From positions 62,001 through 126,000 of the forward strand of contig CAVZGE010000007.1 in the NCBI GenBank assembly GCA_963774745.1: a stretch of DNA of 64,000 nucleotides, read 5' to 3'. Shown here in pieces: positions 43,187-51,870 of this stretch. The first letter of the stretch is position 1. Each line of letters starts with the position of its first letter. The position numbers were made by a program, and so were the translations under genes. Under the pieces are notes generated by a model that was not told the origin of the DNA, did not search any database, and saw only the letters and a program-made list of their open reading frames with translations. Source of the stretch: Prado023 sp963774745 (GTDB lineage Bacteria; Actinomycetota; Actinomycetes; S36-B12; CAIYMF01).

Positions 43187-43342
43187 AGCGTGCCCTTTCC
43201 CGTGCGACCGCCCGAGACCCTCCCGGACGGCGTGTCCGACAACGATCTAAACCCTACTAGGGGCAGGCGGTTGCGTCGCGTCGACCTCGGAGCCGGGTCG
43301 GCGGCCCCAGGGTGGCTCCCCGCGCCTGCCGCGGACCGCCCG

Positions 43343-44341
43343 TCATCGGCCGGGGAGATCCTTGGTCCCCCCGATGACCAGCGTGACCCGGGTGTCCACG
43401 GACCCGAGCCCGGCCGCATCGAGGTCCGCCCGCAGGGCCTCGGCGTCGGCCTCCGGGGGCGACCCGATGGCCTGGACCACCAGGGCGCTCTGCTGATAGG
43501 CCACCCGCACGACGATCCAGCCCTGCTCCTCGGCCCACTTCTCGGCCACGGGCTGCGCCCTGGTCACCACCTGCTGCTCGTAGGCCGCCAGGATCGTGCC
43601 CCAGGCCAGCGGCAGTGCGATGAGCACGACCGCACCCACGACCACAGCCAGCGTGCGCTTGGAGAACGCCGGAACCGGCCGGCCCGACTCGGCGACCGCG
43701 TGCCGGACCCGGAAGAACAGCAGCACGACCGTCCCGGTGGCGATGATCGCCGCAACGTTGGTCGAGAACAGCAGCAGGGCCCCGAGTGCCTCGACCGGCG
43801 CGCCGGACTCCATCGTCAGGCCCACGACCGCCAGCGGAGGGACCAGGGAGATCGCGATGGCCACACCGGGAAGGGTGTCGGACACGTCGGAGCGGACCAG
43901 GGCGAAGGCTCCCACCACCCCGGTGGCCAGCGCCGCCGTGAGGTCGATGAGCTTGGGGCTGACCCGACCGGCCACCTGGGTGTTGGTGGCCGCCACCACG
44001 TCGTTGACGTGCAGCGCGCCGATGAGGTAGCCGATCGCCACGACCACCACGGCCCCGGCAAGGACCAGGCCGGCGTTGTGCAGCAGGTGCTTGCGGTCGG
44101 CGAGCACCAGCGCCAGGGCGGTGCCCAGGATCGGGGTCATCAGGGGGGCGACGATCATGGCGCCGATCACCGTGGCCGTGGAGTCCGCCACGACACCGGC
44201 CGAGGCGATGACGGCCGCCAGGATCAGCAGGACCCAGAACGCCGACCACTTCCGGGCGCTGTCCCTGCTCGCGGTGATGTAGAGCCGGTCCTCCATCCGG
44301 TCGACATCGGCCACCGTCACGTTCCTGCCCAGATCCATCAT
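43343..44341 (-). CDS. DUF389 integral membrane protein
   Basis: About 332 residues. The family signature is visible as GVVADSTATVIGAMIVAPLM with TPILGTALALVLAD near the N-terminus, and ISLVPPLAVVGLTMESG in the second conserved segment; there are six or seven membrane helices and a soluble C-terminal domain of about 90 residues (VTRAQPVAEKWAEEQGWIVV). DUF389 proteins are widespread, of unknown function, probably transporters or channels. Two ATGs (44341, 44338) are adjacent; the first is six bases after TACCCT, so 44341 is chosen for a leaderless mRNA. It is divergent from the transporter gene at 44416. Confidence 0.83.
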   Translation of the reverse strand: MMDLGRNVTVADVDRMEDRLYITASRDSARKWSAFWVLLILAAVIASAGVVADSTATVIGAMIVAPLMTPILGTALALVLADRKHLLHNAGLVLAGAVVVVAIGYLIGALHVNDVVAATNTQVAGRVSPKLIDLTAALATGVVGAFALVRSDVSDTLPGVAIAISLVPPLAVVGLTMESGAPVEALGALLLFSTNVAAIIATGTVVLLFFRVRHAVAESGRPVPAFSKRTLAVVVGAVVLIALPLAWGTILAAYEQQVVTRAQPVAEKWAEEQGWIVVRVAYQQSALVVQAIGSPPEADAEALRADLDAAGLGSVDTRVTLVIGGTKDLPGR

Positions 44342-44347
44342 CGCCAC

Positions 44348-44353
44348 AGGGTA
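44348..44353 (-). promoter_or_regulatory. Putative -10 hexamer (TACCCT), leaderless, for DUF389
   Basis: TACCCT on the minus strand is followed by GTGGCG and ATG 44341. It is only 50 bases from the divergent -10 at 44404, so the two promoters must share or overlap their -35 regions. Confidence 0.5.
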
Positions 44354-44403
44354 GGTGGTGCCGCGCGCCGCGACCGGCATCGGCGCCGCGGGGCCCTGAC
44401 CGG

Positions 44404-44409
44404 TAGCCT
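44404..44409 (+). promoter_or_regulatory. Putative -10 hexamer (TAGCCT), leaderless, for the DMT-like gene
   Basis: TAGCCT is followed by CGCGCC and ATG 44416, six-base spacing, no Shine-Dalgarno. Confidence 0.5.
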
Positions 44410-44415
44410 CGCGCC

Positions 44416-45285
44416 ATGGACCTCGCCCTGCTCGCAGCCGCCGGGATCGCCGTCAGCTACGGCCTGGCCACCGTCCTGCAGTCGGTGGGCGCCAAGAGCA
44501 CGCAGGGAAGCGAGGGGCTGGATCCCGGGCTGTTGGTGCGCCTGCTCCGATCGGTGCCGTACCTCATCGGACTCGCCCTGGACGGGGCCGGCTTCCTGCT
44601 CACTGTGGTGGCGCTGCAGTCCCTGCCGCTGTTCGTCGTCGAGGCGTTCACGGCCGGCGCGCTGGCCGTCACGGCGGTCGCGGCGGCCGTGTGGCTCAAG
44701 CTCCCGCTGTCCCGTGGGGAGTGGGCCGGGGTCGCCGCCGTGGTCGCCGGGCTGGTGGCCCTCGGCCTGTCCGCCGGGGCGGACGAGGAGGTCGCGCTGG
44801 CCACCTGGCAGAAGTGGCTGCCCCTGGCCGTGGGCATCGTCCTGCTGCTCCTGACGTACCTGGGCGCGAAGGTCCCCGGGCGGCTGGGCGTCACCGTGCT
44901 GGGCGCCCTCGCCGGGTTCGGGTTCGGGCTGGTCGGGATCGCCACACGCACCCTCGAGAGCCCCATGACCGTGGCCGGCGTGCTCAGCGATCCCTCGGCC
45001 TACGGCATCCTGGTCGCCGGCGCCGTCGCCCTGCTCGCCCTGGCGACCGCCCTGCAGCGCGGCGGGGTGACCCAGGCGACGGCAGCGATGGTGGTCGCCG
45101 AGACGGTGATCCCGTCCGGGATCGGCCTGGCGTTCCTCGGCGACCGGATCAGGCCGGGCTACGAGGTGGTGGCCGGACTCGGCCTGCTGGTGGCCATCGG
45201 CGGGGCGGTGGCGCTGTCGCGGCTCGGCGAGATCCCCGAGGACCAGGCCTCAGGACCGGCCACACCGGAGCCCGCCGCTGCGTGA
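44416..45285 (+). CDS. DMT/EamA-like multi-helix membrane protein
   Basis: A 289-residue protein with about nine hydrophobic helices, a central hydrophilic loop (SAGADEEVALATWQKW) and a polar C-terminus. The arrangement resembles the drug/metabolite transporter (EamA/DUF) superfamily, as in the actinobacterial SMR-like pairs (PLFVVEAFTAGALAVTAVAA; ATAAMVVAETVIPSGIGLAF). The substrate is unknown. ATG 44416 is six bases after a TAGCCT hexamer, supporting a leaderless start. It is divergent from DUF389 and convergent with the amylosucrase gene, two bases away. Confidence 0.75.
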   Translation: MDLALLAAAGIAVSYGLATVLQSVGAKSTQGSEGLDPGLLVRLLRSVPYLIGLALDGAGFLLTVVALQSLPLFVVEAFTAGALAVTAVAAAVWLKLPLSRGEWAGVAAVVAGLVALGLSAGADEEVALATWQKWLPLAVGIVLLLLTYLGAKVPGRLGVTVLGALAGFGFGLVGIATRTLESPMTVAGVLSDPSAYGILVAGAVALLALATALQRGGVTQATAAMVVAETVIPSGIGLAFLGDRIRPGYEVVAGLGLLVAIGGAVALSRLGEIPEDQASGPATPEPAAA

Positions 45286-45287
45286 CC

Positions 45288-47204
45288 TCACGCGTCCGGT
45301 TGGGTGAGCCACCACGTGGCGTAGGGCCGCAGGGCGTACTGGCCGCCGTGGGGGTGGACCTCGCGGCCGGTGATCCGGTCGAGGGTGAGGCCGGCGCCAT
45401 GGGCCTGGATGTCGGCGGCCGGGATGGACACGTTCCAGTCCGACACGTTGTAGACCTGCACCATGTCCCCCGCCGGATGGTGGCGCACGAAGACCACCAC
45501 GGCCGGGCTGCTCGTGGCGTGCACGCGGGTCGGGACCGAGGCGTGCAGGGACTCCAGCCCGGCACGGACCTCGATCAGCCGGCGGAGTCCGGCGTAGGTG
45601 CGCCCCGCAGCAGTCGTCGGGTCCGTCCGGGCCGCGGCGAGGTCCCAGGGCATGACCGGCCGGTGCATCCACCGGTTGTCGTCGGCGTGCTCGGGGACGA
45701 GGTGGTAGTCGTCGTCGTTGCGCAGCGCGAGCTCGTCGCCCATGTAGATCAGCGGGATCCCCCCGAAGCCGAGCACCATCGCGTAGCCCAGCAGCACCCG
45801 GTCGATCGCCGTGTTGCGCTGGCCGGCGGTGCGCGCGGTGCCCAGGCCGGCGAGGCTGGCCGCGCTGCCCGAGATCCTGCGGTCCCCGGTGGCGGGGTTC
45901 TCCTGGAAGGCCGCTCCCTCGGCGAACGACGCCGGGTGGGCCCCGATGAAGAAGTCGGAGAGGAACCCGCGATGCGCCCACCCGTTCCAGCCGATCGCCG
46001 CGCAGTCGGCGTCGTCGATCGCCCACCCGATGTCGTCGTGGCACCGCAGGTAGGTCGCCCACCCGGTGGTCGTCGGGATGTCCGGGAACCGCGACAGGGC
46101 CACCACCAGCAACCGCACGTCCCGGGCGGCCAGGGCCGACCAGATCTGCACCATCAGTGAGTTGTGGTAGGCGACGTCCGACACCCGACCCGCGTGCTGG
46201 CCGCGGCCCAGGTAGGCCACCAGCTGGGAGGGAGCGACGATCGCCTCAGCCTTGAAGATCAGGCTCGGGGCGGCGATCCGCGCTGCCGCCCGCATCACCT
46301 GGGTGATGGCATGCACCTCCGGCTGGTTCTGGCAGTCGGTGCCCAGCCGCTTCCACACGAACGCGATCGCATCCAGGCGCAGGCAGTCCACCCCGTGGTT
46401 GGCCAGGTTCAGGATGATCGCGATGAACTCGCACACGACATCGGGGTTCGACCAGTTGACGTCCCACTGCCAGGAGTTGAACGTCGTCCAGACCCAGCCC
46501 GCCAGGTCGTCGTCCCAGGTGAAGTTGCCCGGCGCGAAGTCCGGGAACACCTCCGGCAGCGACCTCTCGTAGGCGTCCGGCTCGGTCCGATCGGGGTACA
46601 CGTAGAAGTAGTCGCGGTACGTGGGATCACCGGCCCGAGCAGCGACCGCCCATGCATGCTCGGCGGCCACGTGGTTGAGCACCAGGTCCAGGGTCAGCGA
46701 GATCCCGTTGTCGTGCAGGGTCGCAGCCAGTGCCTCCAGGTCGGCCATCGTGCCCAGGTCCTCGCGGACCCGGCCGTAGTCCATCACGGCGTACCCGCCG
46801 TCGTTCTCCCCCGGCCTCGGCTGCAGCAGCGGCATCAGGTGCAGGTAGGTCACACCCAGCTCGCGCAGGTAGTCCACACGCTGCGCGACGCCGTTCAGGG
46901 TGCCGGCGAACCGGTCGGCGTACGCCGCGTACCCCACGGCGTCGGGGCGCTGGAACCAGTCCGGGCGCAGCACCCGGTCGCGGTCGCGGGCGCGCAGGGT
47001 CGCCGAGCGCCCGGCATGCCCGTCGACGATGAGGTCCACCACCCGTGCGGCCACGTCGGCCTGCGGGTAGACCGCCCCCAGGGCGCTCACGAGGTCGTCG
47101 CCCCATCGATCCCAGCGGGCCAGGACCTGGGCCGCGTCGGGATCCGGGCCCAGCGCCAGGGCCAGGCGGGTGCGCAGGTCAGGTGCAGATTCAGGACCGG
47201 TCAC
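45288..47204 (-). CDS. Amylosucrase-type alpha-glucosyltransferase (GH13, subfamily 4)
   Basis: A 638-residue GH13 enzyme. The sequence YLRELGVTYLHLMPLLQPRP with GENDGGYAVMDYGRV, then LPEVFPDFAPGNFTWDDD, is characteristic of amylosucrases rather than maltases. Catalytic residues: nucleophile Asp278 in DCLRLDAIAF, acid/base Glu320 in IFKAEAIVAP, and the transition-state stabiliser in RCHDDIG. The enzyme would make alpha-1,4-glucan from sucrose, releasing fructose, or hydrolyse sucrose. There is no signal peptide, so it is cytoplasmic and needs imported sucrose. GTG 47204 was chosen; TACTGT lies eight bases before it. No sucrose transporter is nearby. Confidence 0.88.
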   Translation of the reverse strand: MTGPESAPDLRTRLALALGPDPDAAQVLARWDRWGDDLVSALGAVYPQADVAARVVDLIVDGHAGRSATLRARDRDRVLRPDWFQRPDAVGYAAYADRFAGTLNGVAQRVDYLRELGVTYLHLMPLLQPRPGENDGGYAVMDYGRVREDLGTMADLEALAATLHDNGISLTLDLVLNHVAAEHAWAVAARAGDPTYRDYFYVYPDRTEPDAYERSLPEVFPDFAPGNFTWDDDLAGWVWTTFNSWQWDVNWSNPDVVCEFIAIILNLANHGVDCLRLDAIAFVWKRLGTDCQNQPEVHAITQVMRAAARIAAPSLIFKAEAIVAPSQLVAYLGRGQHAGRVSDVAYHNSLMVQIWSALAARDVRLLVVALSRFPDIPTTTGWATYLRCHDDIGWAIDDADCAAIGWNGWAHRGFLSDFFIGAHPASFAEGAAFQENPATGDRRISGSAASLAGLGTARTAGQRNTAIDRVLLGYAMVLGFGGIPLIYMGDELALRNDDDYHLVPEHADDNRWMHRPVMPWDLAAARTDPTTAAGRTYAGLRRLIEVRAGLESLHASVPTRVHATSSPAVVVFVRHHPAGDMVQVYNVSDWNVSIPAADIQAHGAGLTLDRITGREVHPHGGQYALRPYATWWLTQPDA

Positions 47205-47275
47205 AGCCCCCGACAGTACCGCCGGTCGAGTGCGGAAGGGGGTGCGTGTGGCCTCCCGGGACCCGGAGTGACATT

Positions 47276-47301
47276 GTCCAGATAGCGGGTCCAGATTGCG
47301 G
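47276..47301 (+). promoter_or_regulatory. 13-bp tandem direct repeat upstream of the AlaDH/CEOS-like gene
   Basis: GTCCAGATAGCGG (47276-47288) is followed directly by GTCCAGATTGCGG (47289-47301), 12 of 13 identical, ending 25 bases before ATG 47327. It may be an operator between the amylosucrase and dehydrogenase genes. Confidence 0.45.
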
Positions 47302-47326
47302 GACACGAGGCAACGAGGGAGGGACC

Positions 47327-48469
47327 ATGGTTCAGCTCAGGCTCGGCGTGCTGTCGACGTCCAGCAAGGAGAACGAGTTCCGGCTGCCCATCCATCCCCA
47401 CCACGTGGAGCGGATCGACCCCGACCTGCGGGCGCACATGGTCCTGGAACGCGGCTACGGCGTGCGTTTCGGCGTCTCCGACGCGCACCTGTCGACGCTG
47501 GTGGCTGGGCTGCTGCCGCGCGACGAGGTCATCGCCAGCACCGACGTGGCACTGCTGCCGAAGCCGACCCTGCATGACCTTCAGGTCCTCCACGACGGGC
47601 AGGTCCTCTGGGGATGGCCGCACGCGGTCCAGGATCCCGACCTCACCCAGATCGCGATCGACAAGCGGCTGACCCTGATCGCGTGGGAGGCGATGAACCA
47701 CTGGACGCCCTCCGGGGACTTCATGGTCCACGTCTTCCACATGAACAACGAGATGGCCGGCTACTGCTCGGTGCTGCACGCCATGTCCCTGACCGGTTCG
47801 ACCGGGCACTACGGCCGACCGCTGCGCGCGGTTGTGATCGGGTTCGGCAACACCGCGCGGGGGGCGATCACCGGGCTGCAGGCGCTCGGCGTGCACGACG
47901 TCACGGTGCTGACCATGCGCGACGTCACGGCCGTCGCCTCACCCATTCCCTCGGTGGTGATCGGTCACCTGGACCGCATCGCGCACGACCCGACCCGGAC
48001 GGTGGTCCTCACCCCGGAGGGTCCGGTGCCGGCGGCGAGCTTCCTGGCCCGCCACGACATCGTCGTCAACTGCGTCCTGCAGGACACCGACGCCCCCCTG
48101 ATGTTCGTCGCCGAGCACGAGTTGGACGCCTTCACCCCGGGCAGCCTGCTGGTCGACGTGTCCTGCGACCAGGGCATGGGGTTCGACTTCGCCCGGCCCA
48201 CATCCTTCGAGGAGCCGATGCTCACGGTCGGCGACGGCGTGGCCTACTACGGCGTGGACCACAGCCCGAGCTACTTGTGGAACAGCGCGACGTGGGGCAT
48301 CAGTGAGGCCCTGATCCCGTTCCTGCGCCCGGTCATGGAGGGCCCGGCGGCGTGGGACGCGGACCCGACCATCCGCAAGGCGATCGAGATCCGCGCCGGG
48401 GTGGTGGCCAATCCGAAGATCCTCTCGTTCCAGGGCCGCTCGGGGGAGCACCCGCACCACCGGTTCTGA
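47327..48469 (+). CDS. Alanine dehydrogenase/PNT-fold enzyme, N5-(carboxyethyl)ornithine synthase-like
   Basis: A 380-residue NAD(P)-dependent enzyme of the alanine dehydrogenase / transhydrogenase fold: N-terminal STSSKENEFRLPIHPHHVER (the usual 'KE-E-R-P' start), HVFHMNNEMAGYCSVLHAMS, nucleotide motif VVIGFGNTARGAITGLQALG, and VNCVLQDTDAPLMFVAEHE. The family includes N5-(carboxyethyl)ornithine synthase, which couples pyruvate to ornithine reductively; alanine dehydrogenase, lysine-forming or opine-type roles are alternatives. ATG 47327 follows GAGGGAGGGACC. It is divergent from amylosucrase with 122 bases between them carrying a tandem repeat. Confidence 0.78.
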   Translation: MVQLRLGVLSTSSKENEFRLPIHPHHVERIDPDLRAHMVLERGYGVRFGVSDAHLSTLVAGLLPRDEVIASTDVALLPKPTLHDLQVLHDGQVLWGWPHAVQDPDLTQIAIDKRLTLIAWEAMNHWTPSGDFMVHVFHMNNEMAGYCSVLHAMSLTGSTGHYGRPLRAVVIGFGNTARGAITGLQALGVHDVTVLTMRDVTAVASPIPSVVIGHLDRIAHDPTRTVVLTPEGPVPAASFLARHDIVVNCVLQDTDAPLMFVAEHELDAFTPGSLLVDVSCDQGMGFDFARPTSFEEPMLTVGDGVAYYGVDHSPSYLWNSATWGISEALIPFLRPVMEGPAAWDADPTIRKAIEIRAGVVANPKILSFQGRSGEHPHHRF

Positions 48470-48484
48470 TCGACCCGGCGACTG

Positions 48485-49162
48485 TCAGGATGCGCGTTCG
48501 GCGCGCGCCCTGATGCCGCGCAGCATCTGACGCTCCATGACGAAGCCGACGGGCTCGACGAGGTGCCACAGCACGCGCAGGTTGTCTGGGAAGGCAAGCC
48601 GCTGCCGGGCCAGCAGACGCGTTCCGCTGCCGTCGGGCGTCCCCCTGAGCTGCCACTGCCAGGTGGCGATCCCCCCGGGCGAATCGGCTGTGGCGATCTC
48701 ATGGGGAGGCATCGGGTCGGCTGCGACCAGGACCAGGAATTCGTGGGGCACCAGGCTGGCCACCCGGAAGCACGGGTACCCCGGCGGCGCCCCGAGGCGG
48801 ACCAGGTCGCCCGGCGCCAACGCCTGGAACTCCGGGAGGATCCGGTCGGTGCTGTGGATGTCGCAGCGCGCCAGGTTCTCCAGCCCATCGAAGCTGTACA
48901 GGCCGCCACGGCCCTGCCCGATCTGCACCAGCCATGCCCAGACCTCGGTCGGTTCGGCCCTGATGCTGATCGCCCGCGTGTAGCCCAGGCGTGGGCTGGG
49001 CACCAGGTCGTCACCGGGCATCGGGGCGGCAACCTCGCTCGGGGTGGCGCCCCACGTGTTGTACCGCCTGCGCAGCACCGGCGCCCCCAGCGTGGTGCCC
49101 ACGACCTGGGCGCCACCGACCAGCACGTCGCGCACCTGGGACCCGAGCACCGACCTGTTCAC
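48485..49162 (-). CDS. SRPBCC (polyketide cyclase/START-like) domain protein
   Basis: A 225-residue protein. The first 40 residues are basic and perhaps membrane-peripheral; the rest is an SRPBCC fold (TRAISIRAEPTEVWAWLVQI, GQGRGGLYSFDGLENLA, GTRLLARQRLAFPDNLRVLW, a final MERQMLRGIRARAE helix). These hydrophobic-pocket proteins bind lipids or polyketides; function here is unknown. GTG 49162 is chosen over the longer frame because GGAAGGGAGGTCGCC precedes it. It is divergent from the AlaX gene. Confidence 0.75.
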   Translation of the reverse strand: MNRSVLGSQVRDVLVGGAQVVGTTLGAPVLRRRYNTWGATPSEVAAPMPGDDLVPSPRLGYTRAISIRAEPTEVWAWLVQIGQGRGGLYSFDGLENLARCDIHSTDRILPEFQALAPGDLVRLGAPPGYPCFRVASLVPHEFLVLVAADPMPPHEIATADSPGGIATWQWQLRGTPDGSGTRLLARQRLAFPDNLRVLWHLVEPVGFVMERQMLRGIRARAERAS

Positions 49163-49225
49163 GGCGACCTCCCTTCCGGCGCGCCTCAGGCTAGCGCCTG
49201 GGACGGTGCCCGACCGCGTGGCCGT

Positions 49226-49231
49226 TAGGGT
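49226..49231 (+). promoter_or_regulatory. Putative -10 hexamer (TAGGGT), leaderless, for alaX-like gene
   Basis: TAGGGT is followed by seven bases and ATG 49239. No Shine-Dalgarno. Confidence 0.5.
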
Positions 49232-49238
49232 CACCGCC

Positions 49239-49973
49239 ATGAGTGCTGACCACGACGGACGGACCGAACGACTCGACCTCGCCGACGCCACTGTGCGCGA
49301 GTGGGCGGCGGTGGTCCTCGACGTCGACCCCGACGGGATCGTGCTCGACCGCTCGGCCTTCTACCCGGGAGGCGGCGGGCAGCCGCCCGACCATGGGGTG
49401 CTGCTGTGGGGAGGCGTGCAGACCCGGATCGTCGGGGCTCGGCGTGGCGACGACCTGCGGCTGGTCCCCGCGGAGGGCGACCCGGTCCCCGCCGTGGGCA
49501 CCCCTGTCCAGGGCGCGATCGAGGACGCGCGGCGGACCGCCCTGATGCGCACCCACTCCGGGTTGCACCTGCTCAGCGGGGTCGTGTTCCGCGACTTCGG
49601 TGCCCTGGTGACCGGGGGCAACATGGAACCCTTCGAGGCCCGCATGGACTTCAACCTCCCCGAGGTCCCCGAGGGGTTCAAGGACGCGGTCGCTGCCGCC
49701 TGTGCCGTCGAGGTCGCAGCGGACCGGGCGATCGAGGTCAGCACGTTGGCCCGGGACCAGGCGTTCGCGATCCCCGACATCATCCGGACGGCCACCAACC
49801 TGCTGCCCCCCGACCTGGAGGTCGTCCGGATCGTCGACATCGTCGGTCTGGACACCCAGGCCGACGGCGGTACCCACGTGGCCTCCACCCGACAGATCGG
49901 TGACATCGAGATCGTGAAGGTGGAGAACAAGGGCAAGGGCTTCCGGCGCCTGCGGATCCGGATCAGGCCGTAG
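49239..49973 (+). CDS. AlaX-type alanyl-tRNA editing protein
   Basis: A 244-residue free-standing editing domain related to the second half of alanyl-tRNA synthetase. It has AFYPGGGGQPPDHG, the zinc/active-site HSGLH (His106 and His110), EARMDFNLPEVPEG and the C-terminal GGTHVASTRQIGDIEI. It clears Ser- or Gly-mischarged tRNA-Ala in trans. The Cys usually seen in the third zinc ligand (CxxHV) is Gly-Gly-Thr-His here, so zinc coordination differs from the classical pattern. ATG 49239 is seven bases after TAGGGT. It overlaps the convergent WS/DGAT gene by 11 bases. Confidence 0.87.
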   Translation: MSADHDGRTERLDLADATVREWAAVVLDVDPDGIVLDRSAFYPGGGGQPPDHGVLLWGGVQTRIVGARRGDDLRLVPAEGDPVPAVGTPVQGAIEDARRTALMRTHSGLHLLSGVVFRDFGALVTGGNMEPFEARMDFNLPEVPEGFKDAVAAACAVEVAADRAIEVSTLARDQAFAIPDIIRTATNLLPPDLEVVRIVDIVGLDTQADGGTHVASTRQIGDIEIVKVENKGKGFRRLRIRIRP

Positions 49974-51396
49974 CCGGATCGCCCGAGGACCTGGGCGATC
50001 GCGGCTTGGGAGCCCGTGGCCCGGCGGCTCGCGGCTTGGCGGCTCGTGGCTTGGCGGCTCGACGGCCGATCTGCAGCATCATCGCGACCTGGGCGAGGAC
50101 GAGCTCCTGGAGCCGGTCGGGGTCCGGCATCAGGTCGGCATCGGTGGAGAACCCGACCGTCACCTGCCCCGCGTACGAGAAGATCGACACCCCGAAGCCC
50201 ATGTCCCCGGCGCGCGGGACCCAGCCGACGAGCCCGTCGACCCTGGCCCCGGCGAGGTAGACCGGTGCCCGGGGGCCGGGCACGTTGGTGACGACCCCAG
50301 CCGCCTTGCTGCCGAAGAAGGCGACCCCGATGTCCTCGACCACCTTCGGCGAGGCGCCCAGACCCGCGAGCACCCCGAACGCAACCAGGGCCTCCGGGGA
50401 TCCCTTGATCTCCTCGACCCTGCGGTGCATCTCGGCCAGCCGTTCCCGGGGCGGCATGGACCCGGTGGGCAGGTCGACGAAGTAGAAGCCGAACTCGTTG
50501 CCGAGCTCCGGGGGCAGGGGCGCGTCCAGGGGCCGCAGGTTGACGGGGACCATGACCCGGACGTCGGGCAACGGGGTGCCGCGCTCGACCAGGTAGTCGC
50601 CCATGGCGCCGGCCAGGGCGGCCAGCAGGACGTCGTTGACCGTCGTGCCCGTGTGCCGCCCGATGACCTTGATGTCCGTGAGTGGGATCGGTGGGGTCCA
50701 GGTCACGAGCTTGGTCTCGACGACCTTCCCGCTGAGCACCGACCTGGGCTTGGTCGGGAGGGTGGCCAGGTGGACCAGTCGGGTGCTGTCGCGCAGGACG
50801 GTGCGCGCCAGGCCGGCGATCCGGGTCGGGTGGCGGACGAGGCCCAGCCCGCCGGAGAGGACCCATCCCGCAGCGTCGACCAGGCTCTGCGTCGAGCTCG
50901 GGTCCGTCACCTCGGTGAAGTGGTCCTGCGGGCCGTCATCGGTCAACGACAGCATCACCCGCGTCAGGGCGATCCCGTCGGCGATGGCGTGGTGGATGCG
51001 GAACAGCACGGCCGAACCCTGCCGGAACCCGGAGATGAAGTGGATCTCCCACAGCGGGTGCGCCGGGTCCAGCGGGATGCCGCTCTGGCTGCTGACATAG
51101 GCCTGCAGCGCCGACTCGTCACCGGGCTCGTCAAGGCTCACGTAGCGGTAGTGCCGCTCGGGGTCGAACTCCTGGTCATCGACCCACTCGGCGCGACCCA
51201 TGGGGATCCGCGAGGCGCCTGGATGCTGGCGGAACCGCGGGAACCGGTCGATCATCCGCTCGCCGATGATGGCCCGGAATGCAGCGAAGTCCGCTGGTTC
51301 GGCCGTCCAGATGACCGCGTTGACGACCAGGAGGTTGCCCGGGGTGTCCATGCGGAGCCACGCGCTGTCCACGGCTGACATGTGATGGGTGCCCAT
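49963..51396 (-). CDS. WS/DGAT wax ester synthase / diacylglycerol acyltransferase
   Basis: A 477-residue acyltransferase. The active-site motif HHAIADG spans His135-Gly141; other family blocks are VNDVLLAALAGAMGDYL and VPVNLRPLDAPLPPELGNEF, and VTNVPGPRAPVYLAG. It makes wax esters or triacylglycerol, storage lipids common in actinobacteria. The C-terminal 30 residues are a basic repeat (K/R-P-R-A-A units), which in DNA is a 15-bp-type tandem repeat around 50015-50065 and probably binds membranes or lipid droplets. ATG 51396 has TACGGT eight bases upstream; ATG 51381 is a possible alternative. The longer frame to 51957 is not coding. Confidence 0.88.
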   Translation of the reverse strand: MGTHHMSAVDSAWLRMDTPGNLLVVNAVIWTAEPADFAAFRAIIGERMIDRFPRFRQHPGASRIPMGRAEWVDDQEFDPERHYRYVSLDEPGDESALQAYVSSQSGIPLDPAHPLWEIHFISGFRQGSAVLFRIHHAIADGIALTRVMLSLTDDGPQDHFTEVTDPSSTQSLVDAAGWVLSGGLGLVRHPTRIAGLARTVLRDSTRLVHLATLPTKPRSVLSGKVVETKLVTWTPPIPLTDIKVIGRHTGTTVNDVLLAALAGAMGDYLVERGTPLPDVRVMVPVNLRPLDAPLPPELGNEFGFYFVDLPTGSMPPRERLAEMHRRVEEIKGSPEALVAFGVLAGLGASPKVVEDIGVAFFGSKAAGVVTNVPGPRAPVYLAGARVDGLVGWVPRAGDMGFGVSIFSYAGQVTVGFSTDADLMPDPDRLQELVLAQVAMMLQIGRRAAKPRAAKPRAAGPRAPKPRSPRSSGDPATA

Positions 51397-51486
51397 GGCA
51401 GCCGACCGTATGCCGGCGGTGGGTGCGTTCACAGAGTCCTTGGACCCCTCCTTGCCCGTCCCGATGGATGGTGCGACCGTGGAGTC

Positions 51487-51870
51487 ATGCGCAGTCCCCG
51501 GATCAGGGTGGTCCTCGGGCATCCCGAGGACACCTCTGCCGAGATCGTCGTGCGCGCCGGCGCACGTCCGGCCGAGGAGGGTCGAGTCGTGACCGTGAGC
51601 GCGCCCCGATGGCACCGACCGGGCGAGGAGCACCTCCTTGCCGAGGCCTACCGGGACGCGGTCGCCGCCGCCAACGCCCGACACGCACGGACGATGGCCC
51701 TGCCTGCCATCCTCTCCCGAGGGCCCTGGCCATTGGAGGAGGTGACCCGGATCGCACTGACCGTCCTCAAGTCGACGCCGACGACCGTGCACGAGGTGGT
51801 GATCACCGCGGGCACACCGGCCATGGTGGAACGCTGGGCTGAGGCCCTGGTCCGTGAACCCACCTACTGA
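51487..51870 (+). CDS. Short macro-domain-like protein, N-terminal part missing
   Basis: A 127-residue protein whose second half fits the C-terminal two thirds of a macro domain: EEHLLAEAYRDAVAAANARH, then LPAILSRGPWPLEEVTRIAL and a final strand-helix with VVITAGTPAMVERWAEALV. The usual macro-domain start (GDIT and the Asn-containing loop that binds ADP-ribose) is not present; the preceding 40 residues are basic and unlike it, so ADP-ribose binding is doubtful. ATG 51487 has no clear ribosome site. It overlaps the convergent HNH gene by seven bases. Confidence 0.55.
   Translation: MRSPRIRVVLGHPEDTSAEIVVRAGARPAEEGRVVTVSAPRWHRPGEEHLLAEAYRDAVAAANARHARTMALPAILSRGPWPLEEVTRIALTVLKSTPTTVHEVVITAGTPAMVERWAEALVREPTY

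Noticed and set aside
50015..50065. Tandem repeat array as an independent element
   Set aside because: It encodes the repeated basic C-terminal tail of the WS/DGAT protein and is explained by that gene.
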